41,479 nt of DNA from Actinocrinis sp046724665 (GCA_046724665.1 JBKOWZ010000021.1:1-41479); one strand, 5' to 3'. Counted from the first letter of the stretch, positions 16,319-28,318 are shown. Numbers and translations: made by a program. Notes: a model not told the origin generated them from the sequence alone.

Positions 16319-16968
16319 ATCCTCAGCGTGGCGCGCGGGGACAGCACTCTGGCAGGGCCGCCCGGCCGCGACGAGCCGGGACCTTCGGCCCGATGACCGA
16401 GCGGAAGCGAGCCGAGCACTTCCCGGGTGATCCGGTTCACCAGCTGCGGAACCGCCATCGACACCGGCCGGGACAGCGGCGCGCCGAGCCGGAACTCCCG
16501 GCCGTGCACGGCGTAGAGGATCAGCCGGCCGGGCAGCCGGTCGAGCACCTGGCCGAGCCGCACCGCCGCACCGAGCCCGGCCGCATGGCTGTTGCCCTCC
16601 GGCTCGGTCCAAGCGCGGACGCTTGTGCCCGAGTGGGGGTCAACGCTGCTGCCGCCGCCACCGATGCGCGGCTCTGGCCGCCGCGCTCCGCCGGGCCGTG
16701 GCGGTACGGCGTCGGACGTCAGGTCGCGCCGATAGACGAAGCCGTAACGTTCCGCGCCGCCGCGTACCGCGTCGACGACCAGCGCGCAGCGGTAGCCCTC
16801 CCAGAGGTCGATCATCCGGGCCGGCTCGCCGTCGCAGCGCGCGAGCTGCACCCGGCCGCCGAGGCCGGGCTGGACCCGCAGGGCCTCGATGACCGCGGCG
16901 CCGAACCCGTCGTCGCCGCGCAGCTCGGTGCCGACACCGATGACGATGATCTGCGGGTCCTGACTCAC
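16315..16968 (-). CDS. [NiFe]-hydrogenase maturation protease
   Basis: This 217-residue endopeptidase of the HybD/HycI family should trim the C-terminal tail of the large subunit after nickel insertion. It shows IGVGTELRGDDGFG (nickel-sensing Glu/Asp region), a second acidic site in LVVDAVRGG and the conserved His in YAVHGREFRLG. Two features are unusual: a Gly/Ser/Pro-rich insertion at about residues 88-125 (RPGGARRPEP, GGGGSSVDPHSG) and a C-terminal extension of about 35 residues rich in Pro and Arg. The start is GTG 16968, with AAGGTGAG just upstream. It follows the large-subunit gene by 5 bases, which fits a dedicated protease. Confidence 0.93.
   Translation of the reverse strand: MSQDPQIIVIGVGTELRGDDGFGAAVIEALRVQPGLGGRVQLARCDGEPARMIDLWEGYRCALVVDAVRGGAERYGFVYRRDLTSDAVPPRPGGARRPEPRIGGGGSSVDPHSGTSVRAWTEPEGNSHAAGLGAAVRLGQVLDRLPGRLILYAVHGREFRLGAPLSRPVSMAVPQLVNRITREVLGSLPLGHRAEGPGSSRPGGPARVLSPRATLRI
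16378..16391. promoter_or_regulatory. DevR-like box inside protease gene, before hypF
   Basis: GGGACCTTCGGCCC is identical over all 14 bases to the intergenic box at 28319-28332. It lies 59 bases upstream of the hypF ATG. It may drive an internal transcript for hypFCDE, or be a chance match in GC-rich coding sequence. Confidence 0.4.
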
Positions 16969-16973
16969 TGGTC

Positions 16974-18320
16974 TCACCTTCTCGTCACGTCGAGGTCCAC
17001 ACGGTGCAAATCCAGGAAGTGCGCGGAGCAGGAGATGCAGGGGTCGTAGTTGCGGATCGCCTGCTCGCAGTGCAGGGTCAGGTGCGCGTCGTCGAGGTGC
17101 GCCCCGGCCTGCACGACCAGGCGCAGGTCGGCCTCGATGGCGGCCTGGTTCTGCGCGGTGGGCGGCACGATGCGCGCCGCGGTGATCAGGCCGCGCTCGT
17201 CGAGGTCGTAGCGGTGGTAGAGCAGCCCGCGCGGCGCCTCGGTCGCCCCGAAGCCGCGGCCGGCACGCGGCTCGACCGGCACGAACGGCGGGTCCGGCGG
17301 CTCGTAGGCTTCGATGATGGCGCGTGCCTCGTCCACCGCCTGCACGATCTCCACCGCCCGCACCAGCACCGAGCGGAACGGATTGCGCTCGGACACCGAC
17401 AGCCCGATCTCGTGCGCCGCGCCGGCGGCCGCGTCCCACAGCCGAGAACCGGCCAGGTTGTAGCGCGCCAGCGGACCGGTGAGGTATGTGCCCACGCCTC
17501 TGAGGTGCGCATGCAGCGCGGTCGAATGCGGGACCTGCTTCTCGCTGATGTAGTTCTCGAAGTCCGGCAGCGGGAAGCCGATCCCCGCCGTGGTGACGAC
17601 GCCGGAGCCCGCGTCGATCGGGTATCGCGCGGTGTCTCGGCCTTGCGGGTACGTGAAGTCGGCGTCGTCGAGGGCGAGCAGCGCGTGCGGGGTCTCGAAA
17701 TCCGGGAAGTCGAAGTCGGCCGCCCAGCGCAGAGTCTCGAGCGTCGCCGTCAGCGCGTCGTCGAGCCTCGGCTTGAACGCGTCGAGCTCGTTGCGGGTGG
17801 GGGAGCGGTGGAAGCCGCCGATCCGCACGTTGATCGGGTGGATCGCCCGGCCGCCGACCAGCTCCACCAGGTCGTTGCCGGTCTTCTTCAGCGCCAGGCC
17901 GCGCGCGACCACCGCGCGGTGGTCCTTGGCCAGCTCGATCGCGTCCGGGTAGCCGAGGAAGTCGGGGGCGTGCAACATATAGATGTGCAGGGCATGACTC
18001 TCGATCCACTCGCCGCAGTACAGCAGCCGGCGCAGCGCCCTGATCTGTGGCGGTATCCACGTGCCGCACGCGTCCTCGATCGCGCGGCAGGCGCTGAGCT
18101 GATAGGCGACCGGGCAGATCCCGCACACCCGCGCGGTGATGTCCGGCGGCTCGGTGTAGGAGCGCCCGCGCAGGAAGGCCTCGAAGAAGCGCGGCGGCTC
18201 GTAGATGTTCAGCTGCGCCTCCGTCACGCGGCCGTGGTCGAGTACGACGCGGAGCGCGCCCTCGCCCTCGACCCGTGCGAGCGATCCCACTTCCAGGAGC
18301 CGTTCTTGACGATGCGTCAT
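16974..18320 (-). CDS. hydA: group 3b-type [NiFe] hydrogenase large (alpha) subunit
   Basis: Catalytic subunit that binds the NiFe centre and oxidises or evolves H2. The 448-residue protein carries the L1 motif RVCGICPVAY (Cys65, Cys68) and the L2 motif DPCISCSAH (Cys428, Cys431, His434). About 14 residues follow His434 and are the expected cleaved tail. The order beta (Fe-S), gamma (FAD), delta (small), alpha (large) matches the NAD(P)-linked cytoplasmic hydrogenases such as Pyrococcus HydBGDA and the mycobacterial hypoxia-induced Hyd3. No Tat signal exists anywhere in the set, so the enzyme is cytoplasmic. It is 2 bases after the small-subunit stop. The maturation protease follows at once. 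Confidence 0.96.
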   Translation of the reverse strand: MTHRQERLLEVGSLARVEGEGALRVVLDHGRVTEAQLNIYEPPRFFEAFLRGRSYTEPPDITARVCGICPVAYQLSACRAIEDACGTWIPPQIRALRRLLYCGEWIESHALHIYMLHAPDFLGYPDAIELAKDHRAVVARGLALKKTGNDLVELVGGRAIHPINVRIGGFHRSPTRNELDAFKPRLDDALTATLETLRWAADFDFPDFETPHALLALDDADFTYPQGRDTARYPIDAGSGVVTTAGIGFPLPDFENYISEKQVPHSTALHAHLRGVGTYLTGPLARYNLAGSRLWDAAAGAAHEIGLSVSERNPFRSVLVRAVEIVQAVDEARAIIEAYEPPDPPFVPVEPRAGRGFGATEAPRGLLYHRYDLDERGLITAARIVPPTAQNQAAIEADLRLVVQAGAHLDDAHLTLHCEQAIRNYDPCISCSAHFLDLHRVDLDVTRR

Positions 18321-18322
18321 GG

Positions 18323-19159
18323 TCAGCCGCCGCCCTTCTCGTCGCGTGCCGCCGCAGTCGTCGCCGCCTGCTCGATTCGCTCGCCGATCGCGCGGAACGC
18401 CGGATCGGCCGGGTTGGCCGAGGTGAGCGTGCGCAGCAGCGCGTCCGGCGACGCGCCGTCGGCCATCAGCAGGCGGGACATGGCACCCACCCGGGCCTGC
18501 CGGGTCGAGCCGAAGCACCCGAAGCAGCCGCGCTGGAAGGCGGGGCACAGCGCGCCGCAGCCGGCGTGCGTGACCGGACCGAGGCACGGCGTGCCGTGCG
18601 CGACGGTGACGCAGACTGTGCCGCGCGCCTTGCACTCGTAGCAGACGCTGCGATCCGGGATCGTCGGCGTGCGCCCGGCCAGGTACGCGGTGATCACTTC
18701 GAGCAGTTGGCCGCGGTCCACCGGGCAGCCGCGCAGTTCGTAGTCGACCTTCACGTGGTCGCGGATCGGCGTCGAGTCCTTCAGTGTGCTGAGGTACTGC
18801 GGGCTGGCGTAGACGGCCGAGGCGTACTCGGCGACGTCGGCGTAGTTCCGCAAGGCCTGGATGCCGCCGCTGGTTCCGCAGGCCCCGAGCACGACCAGGT
18901 AGCGCGACTGCTCGCGTACCCCGCGGATGCGCTCGGCGTCCTCGGGTGTGGTGATCGAGCCCTCGACGAGCGAGAGGTCGTACGGACCCGGCGCGACCGA
19001 GCGCGTGGCCTCGGGGAACGACGCGATGCGCACCCGCCCCGCGATAGCGAGCAGTTCGTCCTCGCAGTCGAGCAGGGAGAGCTGGCAGCCGTCGCAGGAG
19101 GCGAACTTCCACACGGCGAGAGTCGGTGTGGCCGCTGCGGCCGGCGTGGACACGGACAT
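18323..19159 (-). CDS. hydD: group 3b-type [NiFe] hydrogenase small (delta) subunit
   Basis: A 278-residue electron-transfer subunit. The proximal cluster ligands begin with FASCDGCQLSLLD (Cys22, Cys25), followed by LVEGSITTPED, GACGTSGG and ELRGCPVDRGQ. The C-terminal half has a dense Cys region (CYECKARGTVC, GTPCLGPVTHAGCGALCP, GCFGCFG) for the further [4Fe-4S] clusters. There is no Tat leader, unlike uptake hydrogenases. The gene is 3 bases from hydG and 2 from hydA, so the subunits are made from one message. Confidence 0.96.
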   Translation of the reverse strand: MSVSTPAAAATPTLAVWKFASCDGCQLSLLDCEDELLAIAGRVRIASFPEATRSVAPGPYDLSLVEGSITTPEDAERIRGVREQSRYLVVLGACGTSGGIQALRNYADVAEYASAVYASPQYLSTLKDSTPIRDHVKVDYELRGCPVDRGQLLEVITAYLAGRTPTIPDRSVCYECKARGTVCVTVAHGTPCLGPVTHAGCGALCPAFQRGCFGCFGSTRQARVGAMSRLLMADGASPDALLRTLTSANPADPAFRAIGERIEQAATTAAARDEKGGG

Positions 19160-19162
19160 GGT

Positions 19163-20047
19163 TCACAGCTCCTTGACGTCGAGTAGCGGCGCGGCGTGCC
19201 GGTACGTGACGCACGGACCGTCGCGGCAGATCAGGTCCGGACCCAGCTGGCAGTGCCCGCACACGCCGATGCCGCACTTCATCGAGCGTTCGAGCGAGAG
19301 CATGATCCGCTCGTCCGATGCGCCGCGCGCCACCAGCGCCTCGGCGGCGGCGGTCATCATCACCTCGGGCCCGCAAACGAACGCCGTCGTCCACGCGCCG
19401 TCGATCCGAACATCGGCCAACGGCGCCGTCACCAGGCCGACCGGGCCGTCCCACGGCGTGCCATCGTCGCTCGGCCCCGGCCGGTCCACGGTCACTCGCA
19501 GGTCCACTCCGCACGCGCGCCAGGCCTCGTATTCGCGCGTGTAGAGCAGGTCGGCTGGCGTGCGCGCGCCGACCACCAGCGTGATCCGGCCGAACCGGCG
19601 GCGTTGCGCGGCCAGGCCGTAGACCACCGGACGCAGCGGCGCGAGCCCGAGCCCGCCGGCGACCACCACGACGTCCCCGCGCGGCCAGCCGTCCGTCAGC
19701 CAGCCGCGACCGAAGGGACCACGCACGCCGAGCACGTCGCCGGGACGCGCCGCGGCGATCGCGTGCGAGACCGCGCCGACGTCGCGCACCGTGTGCACGA
19801 GCCGGTCCTGGCGGAAGGGATCGCCGCTCACCGAGATCGGGATCTCGCCGACGCCGAACGCGTAGAGCATGGTGAACTGGCCCGGCTCCCAACTCGGCAG
19901 CGGAGTCGCGACGGGTTCGAGCACGAGGGTGACCGTGTCGTAGGACTCCCGATGCGAGGCGTGGACCAGGTACGGGAGCGGCGCCATCGTCGGCTCCATC
20001 TGCGATCCCTGCTTCTGGTCCGGCCGTGAGTCGATGAAGATGCTCAT
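19163..20047 (-). CDS. hydG: group 3b hydrogenase gamma subunit, FAD/NAD(P)-binding
   Basis: This 294-residue ferredoxin-reductase-like subunit exchanges electrons with NAD(P)H. It has an FAD-binding barrel (WEPGQFTMLYAFGVGEIPISVS), the nucleotide-binding Rossmann domain (VVVVAGGLGLAPLRPVVYGL, LVVGART, VCGPEVMM) and a C-terminal [2Fe-2S] site with four cysteines (MKCGIGVCGHCQLG then C-x4-C). The start ATG 20047 overlaps the hydB stop (ATGA). An in-frame start 8 codons upstream lies inside hydB and is less likely. Whether NADP or NAD is preferred cannot be read reliably from the sequence. Confidence 0.95.
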   Translation of the reverse strand: MSIFIDSRPDQKQGSQMEPTMAPLPYLVHASHRESYDTVTLVLEPVATPLPSWEPGQFTMLYAFGVGEIPISVSGDPFRQDRLVHTVRDVGAVSHAIAAARPGDVLGVRGPFGRGWLTDGWPRGDVVVVAGGLGLAPLRPVVYGLAAQRRRFGRITLVVGARTPADLLYTREYEAWRACGVDLRVTVDRPGPSDDGTPWDGPVGLVTAPLADVRIDGAWTTAFVCGPEVMMTAAAEALVARGASDERIMLSLERSMKCGIGVCGHCQLGPDLICRDGPCVTYRHAAPLLDVKEL

Positions 20048-21275
20048 TCGTCGTTCGCCTCCAGCGCCCACTCATCCTGGAGGGCGCGCAGTTCCTCGGT
20101 CAGGTCGATGCCGGCCGGGCACCACGCGATGCACCGGCCGCAGCCCACGCAGCCGGAGCTGCCGAACTGGTCCTGCCAGGTGCCGAACTTGTGGGTCAGC
20201 CACTGCCGGTAGCGGCTCTCGACGCTGGCGCGCACCTCGCCGCCGTGCACGTAGGAGAAGTCGAGGTCGAAGCAGGACGCCCAACTGTTCCAGCGTTCGG
20301 CGTGCTCGCCGGTCAGGTCGGTGGTGTCCTCGGTCGTGGTGCAGAAGCAGGTCGGGCACACCAGCGTGCAGTTGCCGCAGACGAGGCAGCGCTGCGCGAT
20401 GTCGCTCCAGTGCTTCGCGTCCACCGAGGCGGCCATCAGGGAACGCAGATCGACGGTCGGGAGCGCGGGCCGCCCGGACTGGAGCCGTGGCTGTGACCCG
20501 GACTGGACCTCGGCTGCGTAGGCGACCGCTCGACGCGCCGCTGTCACGGTCCCGCCGTCCGCCGGTGCGTGCGCGACGCGCGCCAACACCTCAGCGCCCC
20601 GACACGAGCCGCTGCGCACGAGGAGCCGGTGCCCACCGTGATCATCGACTTCTGTCAGCAGAAGGTCGTAGCGCGGCGCCCCCGGTGCCTGCGCCGGTGT
20701 GGCGCCCGGACCGCAATTCGTACCCTGTGACACCGAAGCGCTGACGCAGAAACAGGTCTCGGCTGGCTCGGTGCACTCGACCGCGACGATGAACGCTCGT
20801 GCCCTGCGCACCGCGTAGGCGGACCTAGCGCCTGCCGTGAGCATGACCCGGTCCAAAACCGTCAGCGCACGCAGATCGCAGGGTCGCACGCCTAGGAATG
20901 CCAGCGGCGGCTCGTCCTGCGCGTCCGGCTCGGTGACCACGAAGCCGCCGCCACCGCCATCGGTGCGGCCGTCACTGCCATCGGACGTCCGGTCGGCGTC
21001 CAGGATCTTCTCACGCGGCGGCCGCAGGAACCGCTTCCACGGCATCGGCCCGACCGCGCCCGCGAACAGCATCCGGTCGCCGCGCTCGGTGAGCCGGTAG
21101 TGTCCGGGGCCGGTCTCGACTCCGACCCCCCACGGCAACTCGGCTCCGCTGCGGACCTCGTCGAGCACCAGCGCGCCTTCCCTGGCGATCGGCGCGATGA
21201 CGCGGTATCCGCGTCGGCGCAGCTCCGCCACGAGGGCCGCGACGCCGGTCGCGGGCATCTGCGACGGGTCCGTGG

Positions 21276-21279
<4 letters not shown>
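20044..21279 (-). CDS. hydB: group 3b hydrogenase beta subunit, 4Fe-4S dicluster protein
   Basis: A 411-residue subunit linking the FAD subunit and the hydrogenase module. The N-terminal two thirds match the HydB/AsrA-type domain (FLGVRPCDLRALTVLDRV, FIVAVECTEPAETCFC). The C-terminal third has two ferredoxin-type sets, CLVCGNCTLVCPTCFC and CVGCGRCIAWCP, for two [4Fe-4S] clusters. An Asp/Gly/Ser-rich insertion at about residues 93-120 (DGSDGRTDGGGGG) looks like a flexible loop. Its ATG overlaps the ppdK stop (ATGA) and the ribosome site GGGGAG lies in the last ppdK codons, so hydrogenase translation is coupled to PPDK. Confidence 0.95.
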
Positions 21280-24062
<2,783 letters not shown>

Positions 24063-24154
24063 CGCGGACCGTCCCCTTCGGCGTCGTCCTGGCTTCGCCT
24101 TCAGGCTCTCGCCGGCGACGTCGCCTGGTCAGAGCACCCGGTCCCAGTGCGATC

Positions 24155-24168
24155 GGGACCAACGGCCC
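24155..24168. promoter_or_regulatory. DevR-like operator before ppdK-hydrogenase operon
   Basis: GGGACCAACGGCCC lies in the 168-bp gap between pflA and ppdK, 92 bases before the ppdK ATG. It differs from the 28319 box only in the central bases. Its left half also forms a perfect inverted repeat with GGTCCC at 24140-24145 (nine bases between). Confidence 0.5.
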
Positions 24169-24230
24169 GAATCCGCGCGCCGGTTGCGACGTGGTCGCCG
24201 CAACCGACAAGGCAGCCGTCAGAGCAGCCG

Positions 24231-24983
24231 TCAGAACGCGGGCAGTCCCTCGGCCGCGAAGCACTCGCGCGCCTCGCGCACCTGCCGCTCACTCGGCGCC
24301 GGCGTCGCCGCCAGCGGGAACGGGATCGCGAGTCCTGCGTACTTCGCCGCCCCGAGCTTGTGAAACGGCAGCACGTCCACCCTCTCGACGTTCCCCAGCG
24401 ATGCGGCGAACCGTGCGACGCCGGCCACGTTCGCCGCGCCGTCGGTCAGGCCCGGTACGAGCACGAAACGCAGGTGCACCGGGATCGCCGACCGCGCCAA
24501 CCGCCGCGCGAATGCCAGCGTCGGATGCAGGTCGACGCCGGTCAGCCGGCGATAAAGGGCCCGATCCCAGGACTTGATGTCCAGCAGCACCAGATCCGTC
24601 GCGGCCAACAACTCGCTATCCGCCCGCGCGCCCAGGAATCCCGAGGTATCCAGCGCCGTGTGCAGGCGTAGATCCACGAATCCGTGCAGCAACGCGGCGG
24701 TGAAGCGCGGCTGGAGCAACGGCTCCCCGCCGCTGACCGTAGCGCCGCCGCCAGCCGCGCTGATGAAGGGCACGTACTTGGCCGCCTCGTCGATCATTTC
24801 TGCCGAGGTCACGCGCTGCCCGCCGCGCATTCGCCACGTCTCTGGGTTGTGGCAGTACAGACAGCGCAACGGGCAACCCTGCGTGAACACGACGAAGCGA
24901 GTGCCGGGTCCGTCCACTCCCGTCGACACATCCCAGGAGTGAATGGATCCGGACACGCTGTTCATCGCGTCGACACGGTTCAC
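24231..24983 (-). CDS. pflA: pyruvate formate-lyase activating enzyme (radical SAM)
   Basis: The 250-residue radical SAM enzyme installs the glycyl radical on PFL. It shows the cluster motif CPLRCLYCHNPE (C-x3-C-x2-C), GGGATVSGGEPLLQP for SAM binding, TSGFLG and VLLDIKSWD. Length fits PflA rather than the longer two-ferredoxin activases. The GTG at 24983 overlaps the PFL stop (GTGA), implying translational coupling; ATG 24965 is an alternative. Neither start has a clear ribosome site, which supports coupling. Confidence 0.95.
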   Translation of the reverse strand: MNRVDAMNSVSGSIHSWDVSTGVDGPGTRFVVFTQGCPLRCLYCHNPETWRMRGGQRVTSAEMIDEAAKYVPFISAAGGGATVSGGEPLLQPRFTAALLHGFVDLRLHTALDTSGFLGARADSELLAATDLVLLDIKSWDRALYRRLTGVDLHPTLAFARRLARSAIPVHLRFVLVPGLTDGAANVAGVARFAASLGNVERVDVLPFHKLGAAKYAGLAIPFPLAATPAPSERQVREARECFAAEGLPAF

Positions 24984-27256
24984 GGTGCGTCGTGGAAAGT
25001 GCGGCTGATCACGTCGAGCTGCTGTTCCCGCGTGAGCCGCACGAAGTTGACCGCGTACCCGGACACCCGGATCGTCAGCTGCGGGTACTTCTCCGGGTGC
25101 TGCATCGCGTCCTCAAGCGTCACGCGATCCAGCACGTTGACGTTCATGTGGTAGCCGCCTGAGGTGAAGTACCCGTCGAGGATCCCGGCCAGGTTCGCCA
25201 CGCGCTCGCCCGGTGCGTGTCCGAGCCCGGAGGGAACGATCGTGGCCGTCAGCGAGATGCCGTCTTCGGCGTGCTCGTACGGCAGCTTCGCGACCGAAAG
25301 CGCCGCCGCGACCAGGCCGTGCCGGTCGCGTCCGTTCATCGGGTTCGCGCCGGGGGAGAAGGGCATTCCGGCGCGCCGGCCGTCCGGGGTGTTGCCGGTC
25401 TTGTGGCCGTAGACCACGTTCGAGGTGATGGTCAGCACCGACTGCGTGTGCCGCGCGCCCCGGTACGCCGGGTAGCGGCGCACTTTGGCCATGAACCGCT
25501 CGACCAGGCCGACCGCGATCCGGTCGGCGCGCTCGTCGTTGTTGCCGTACGCCGGGAATTCGCCCTCCACCTCGAAGTCCGTCGCCAGTCCCTCGGCATT
25601 CCGGATCACGCGCACTTTCGCGTGTTTCACCGCCGACAGGGAGTCCGCGGCGACTGCGAGCCCTGCGATACCGCAGGCCAGCGTGCGCTCGACGTCGCGG
25701 TCGTGCAGCGCCATCTCTACACGCTCGTAGGCGTACTTGTCGTGCATGTAGTGGATCACGTTCAGCGCGTGCACATACGTCTCGGCCAGCCAGTCCAACA
25801 TCCTGTCGTACGCGGCGTCGAGCGTCGTGTAGTCCAGATACTCACCGCTCAGCGGCCCAAACCCGGGCGCCACGGCCGCCCCGCTCAGCTCGTCGCGCCC
25901 TCCGTTGATCGCGTACAGCAGCGCCTTGGCGAGGTTGACCCGCGCGCCGAAGAACTGCATCTGCTTGCCGACCGTCATCGCGGACACGCAGCACGCGATC
26001 GCCGTGTCGTCGCCGGTGTAGGCGCGCGTCAGCTCGTCCGATTCGTACTGGATCGAGCTGGTGTCGATCGACACCTTCGCGCAGAACTCCTTGAAGCCGC
26101 GCGGCAGGCGCGGCGACCACAGCACGGTCAGGTTCGGCTCGGGCGCGGGCCCAAGGTTGTAAAGGGTCTGCAGGAACCGGAAGCTGGTGCGTGTCACCAG
26201 CGGCCGCCCGTCCTGCCCCGACCCGCCGATCGTCTCGGTCACCCACGTCGGGTCGCCGGAGAACAGCTCGTCGTACTCGGGGGTGCGCAGGAACCGCACG
26301 ATCCGCAGCTTGATCACGAAATCGTCGATCAGCTCCTGCGCCGCGCTCTCGTCCAGCAACCCCGCCGCGAGGTCCCGCTCCAGATAGATGTCGAGGAACG
26401 TCGAAACCCGCCCCAGCGACATCGCGGCGCCGTTCTGCTCCTTGACCGCGGCCAGGAACCCGAAATACAGCCACTGAATCGCCTCCCGCGCACTCGTCGC
26501 TGGAGCGGAGATGTCGAGCTCGTAAGACGCGGCCATCGCCTTCAGCTCACCCAGAGCCCTGATCTGCTCGGCCAGCTCCTCGCGCAGCCGGATCGTCGCC
26601 TCATCCGCCCACTGCGCGTCCAACTCGGCGCGCTCCTCGCGCTTCGCAGCGATCAGCCGGTCCGCGCCGTAGAGCGCGACGCGCCGGTAGTCGCCGATGA
26701 TCCGCCCGCGTCCGTACACGTCCGGCAGGCCGGTGATGATCCCGGCCTTGCGCGCGGCCAGGATCTGCGGCGTGTAGGCGTCGAAGACCCCGTCGTTGTG
26801 CGTCTTGCGGTACTTGGTGAAGATCTCCGCCACGCGTGGATCCGGCTCGATCCCGTACGCCGCCAGGCCGCCCGCGACCATCCGCCAGCCGCCATTCGGC
26901 ATGATCGCGCGCCTCAGCGGAGCATCGGTCTGAAGCCCCACGATCAGCTCGTGTTCCCGGTCGATGTAGCCGGGTGCGTGCGCGGTGATCCCGGCCGGCG
27001 TGTGCACGTCGACGTCGTAAATCCCGCGTTCCCGCTCAGCCGGGAACATCGCCTCCAGGCCTGCCCACAGCGCCGTGGTCCGCGCGGTCGGCCCGGCCAG
27101 GAACGCACCGTCACCCTCATACGGCGTGTAGTTCGCCTGGATGAAGCCGCGCACGTCGATCGTCTCGCGCCACCGGCGACCGGCGAAACCGGCCCAGCCG
27201 TCGACCACCGCACCTTCCGCCTCAGCGTGCGCGGCGGCAGCCAAAGTCGCAGTCAT
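24980..27256 (-). CDS. pflB: pyruvate formate-lyase (formate acetyltransferase)
   Basis: PFL converts pyruvate and CoA to acetyl-CoA and formate under anaerobic conditions. The 758-residue protein is almost the same length as E. coli PflB (760) and has the catalytic cysteine pair Cys422-Cys423 in DTAIACCVSAM and the radical glycine Gly733 in RVSGYAVNF. Other family segments are GVFDAYTPQI, DVYGRGRIIGDY and GNTPDGRRAG. It is a true PFL, not a glycerol or choline-type glycyl radical enzyme. The Usp gene ends 11 bases upstream and pflA overlaps downstream, giving a Usp-pflB-pflA operon. PFL is uncommon in actinobacteria and oxygen-sensitive in its active form. Confidence 0.97.
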   Translation of the reverse strand: MTATLAAAAHAEAEGAVVDGWAGFAGRRWRETIDVRGFIQANYTPYEGDGAFLAGPTARTTALWAGLEAMFPAERERGIYDVDVHTPAGITAHAPGYIDREHELIVGLQTDAPLRRAIMPNGGWRMVAGGLAAYGIEPDPRVAEIFTKYRKTHNDGVFDAYTPQILAARKAGIITGLPDVYGRGRIIGDYRRVALYGADRLIAAKREERAELDAQWADEATIRLREELAEQIRALGELKAMAASYELDISAPATSAREAIQWLYFGFLAAVKEQNGAAMSLGRVSTFLDIYLERDLAAGLLDESAAQELIDDFVIKLRIVRFLRTPEYDELFSGDPTWVTETIGGSGQDGRPLVTRTSFRFLQTLYNLGPAPEPNLTVLWSPRLPRGFKEFCAKVSIDTSSIQYESDELTRAYTGDDTAIACCVSAMTVGKQMQFFGARVNLAKALLYAINGGRDELSGAAVAPGFGPLSGEYLDYTTLDAAYDRMLDWLAETYVHALNVIHYMHDKYAYERVEMALHDRDVERTLACGIAGLAVAADSLSAVKHAKVRVIRNAEGLATDFEVEGEFPAYGNNDERADRIAVGLVERFMAKVRRYPAYRGARHTQSVLTITSNVVYGHKTGNTPDGRRAGMPFSPGANPMNGRDRHGLVAAALSVAKLPYEHAEDGISLTATIVPSGLGHAPGERVANLAGILDGYFTSGGYHMNVNVLDRVTLEDAMQHPEKYPQLTIRVSGYAVNFVRLTREQQLDVISRTFHDAP

Positions 27257-27267
27257 CGAACGTCTCC

Positions 27268-28155
27268 TCAGGCGTTCTCGTGCACGGGCACGACCGCCAC
27301 GGGGCAGTACGCGTGGCCGAGCAGCCCGTGGATCACCGGGCCGACGCTGAGCGAGAGCGGCCCGAGGTGGCGGTGCGCGCCGACCACGACGAGCCGAGCC
27401 TCGGCCGACGCGCCGGCCAGCACGGCGGCCGGATGGCCGCGCTCGACCCTGATCGTCACGGGCACGTTCGGGAACTTCTCGCGCACCGCGGACAGCTCCT
27501 CGATCATGCGGTCGGCCGCCTGGCGGGCCAGGATGTCGGTGTCGTTCAGGTAGTCCTGGGAGTGGCCCGGGTACGGTGCCCAGGCGTGCAGCGCCTTCAG
27601 CCGCGCCCCGGCCCGCGCGGCCTGCTCGAAGGCGAACAGGACCGCCTCCTCGGCCTGGCCCGCCTGCATGCCGAGCACGACCTCGCCGTCGAGCGCCGAC
27701 CGCTGGTCGTGATCCCGCAGCACGACGACCGGGCAGTGCGCATGCGCGACCACCCGCGTGCTGACCGAGCCGACCGGCAGCCCGGCGAACCCGCCGCGCC
27801 CGCGCGTGCCGACCACCAGCAGCTCAGCCTGCTGACTGGCGAGGACCAGCGCACCGGCCGCGGCCTGATGGACCAGCTCCGTGGTCACCTGGAGCGAGGG
27901 GTGGGCCGAGGCGAGCCGGTACTTCACCTCCGCCAGCAACTGCTCGCCGGATTCGGTGACCGCGCGGATGCGGGTGCTGTACGCCCCGGGGCCGGACAGC
28001 GCCGAGCTCGGGTCGGCGTCCAGGGCATGGATGACGTGCAGCGGCATGCCGCGCTGCTCGGCCTCCCGCGCCGCCCAGTCAGCCGCATGCGCGGCGTGGT
28101 GCGACGCGTCCACGCCGACCACCACGCGCTGGTCTCGGCTCGAATCGGTGATCAT
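27268..28155 (-). CDS. tandem-domain universal stress protein, first gene of PFL operon
   Basis: A 295-residue tandem Usp. Domain 1 (about residues 10-148) starts RVVVGVDASHHAAHAADWAA and has the full ATP loop GTRGRGGFAGLPVGSVS. Domain 2 (about 155-293) starts GEVVLGMQAGQAEE, has the degenerate loop GAHRHLGPLSLSVG and ends CPVAVVPVHENA. It is strikingly similar to the Usp at 312-1262 through the segments AWAPYP and SQDYLNDTDILAR, so the two are recent paralogues. GAGGAGG lies upstream of ATG 28155. Placement 11 bases before pflB suggests it accompanies or protects PFL during hypoxia. Confidence 0.95.
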   Translation of the reverse strand: MITDSSRDQRVVVGVDASHHAAHAADWAAREAEQRGMPLHVIHALDADPSSALSGPGAYSTRIRAVTESGEQLLAEVKYRLASAHPSLQVTTELVHQAAAGALVLASQQAELLVVGTRGRGGFAGLPVGSVSTRVVAHAHCPVVVLRDHDQRSALDGEVVLGMQAGQAEEAVLFAFEQAARAGARLKALHAWAPYPGHSQDYLNDTDILARQAADRMIEELSAVREKFPNVPVTIRVERGHPAAVLAGASAEARLVVVGAHRHLGPLSLSVGPVIHGLLGHAYCPVAVVPVHENA

Positions 28156-28318
28156 CACGGCCTCCTCGGCGAAGCTCCGTACCCGAGCGCGGGAATCGCG
28201 GGCAAGACGAACAAGCGGCCAACCAGCCAACCCGTGCGCTCGCAGTCCCGCGCCATGCGTCTCGCCCTGCGCGAGCCGCCGTCACTGAAACGGTCTCGCC
28301 ACCCGGCTCACACGGTCA

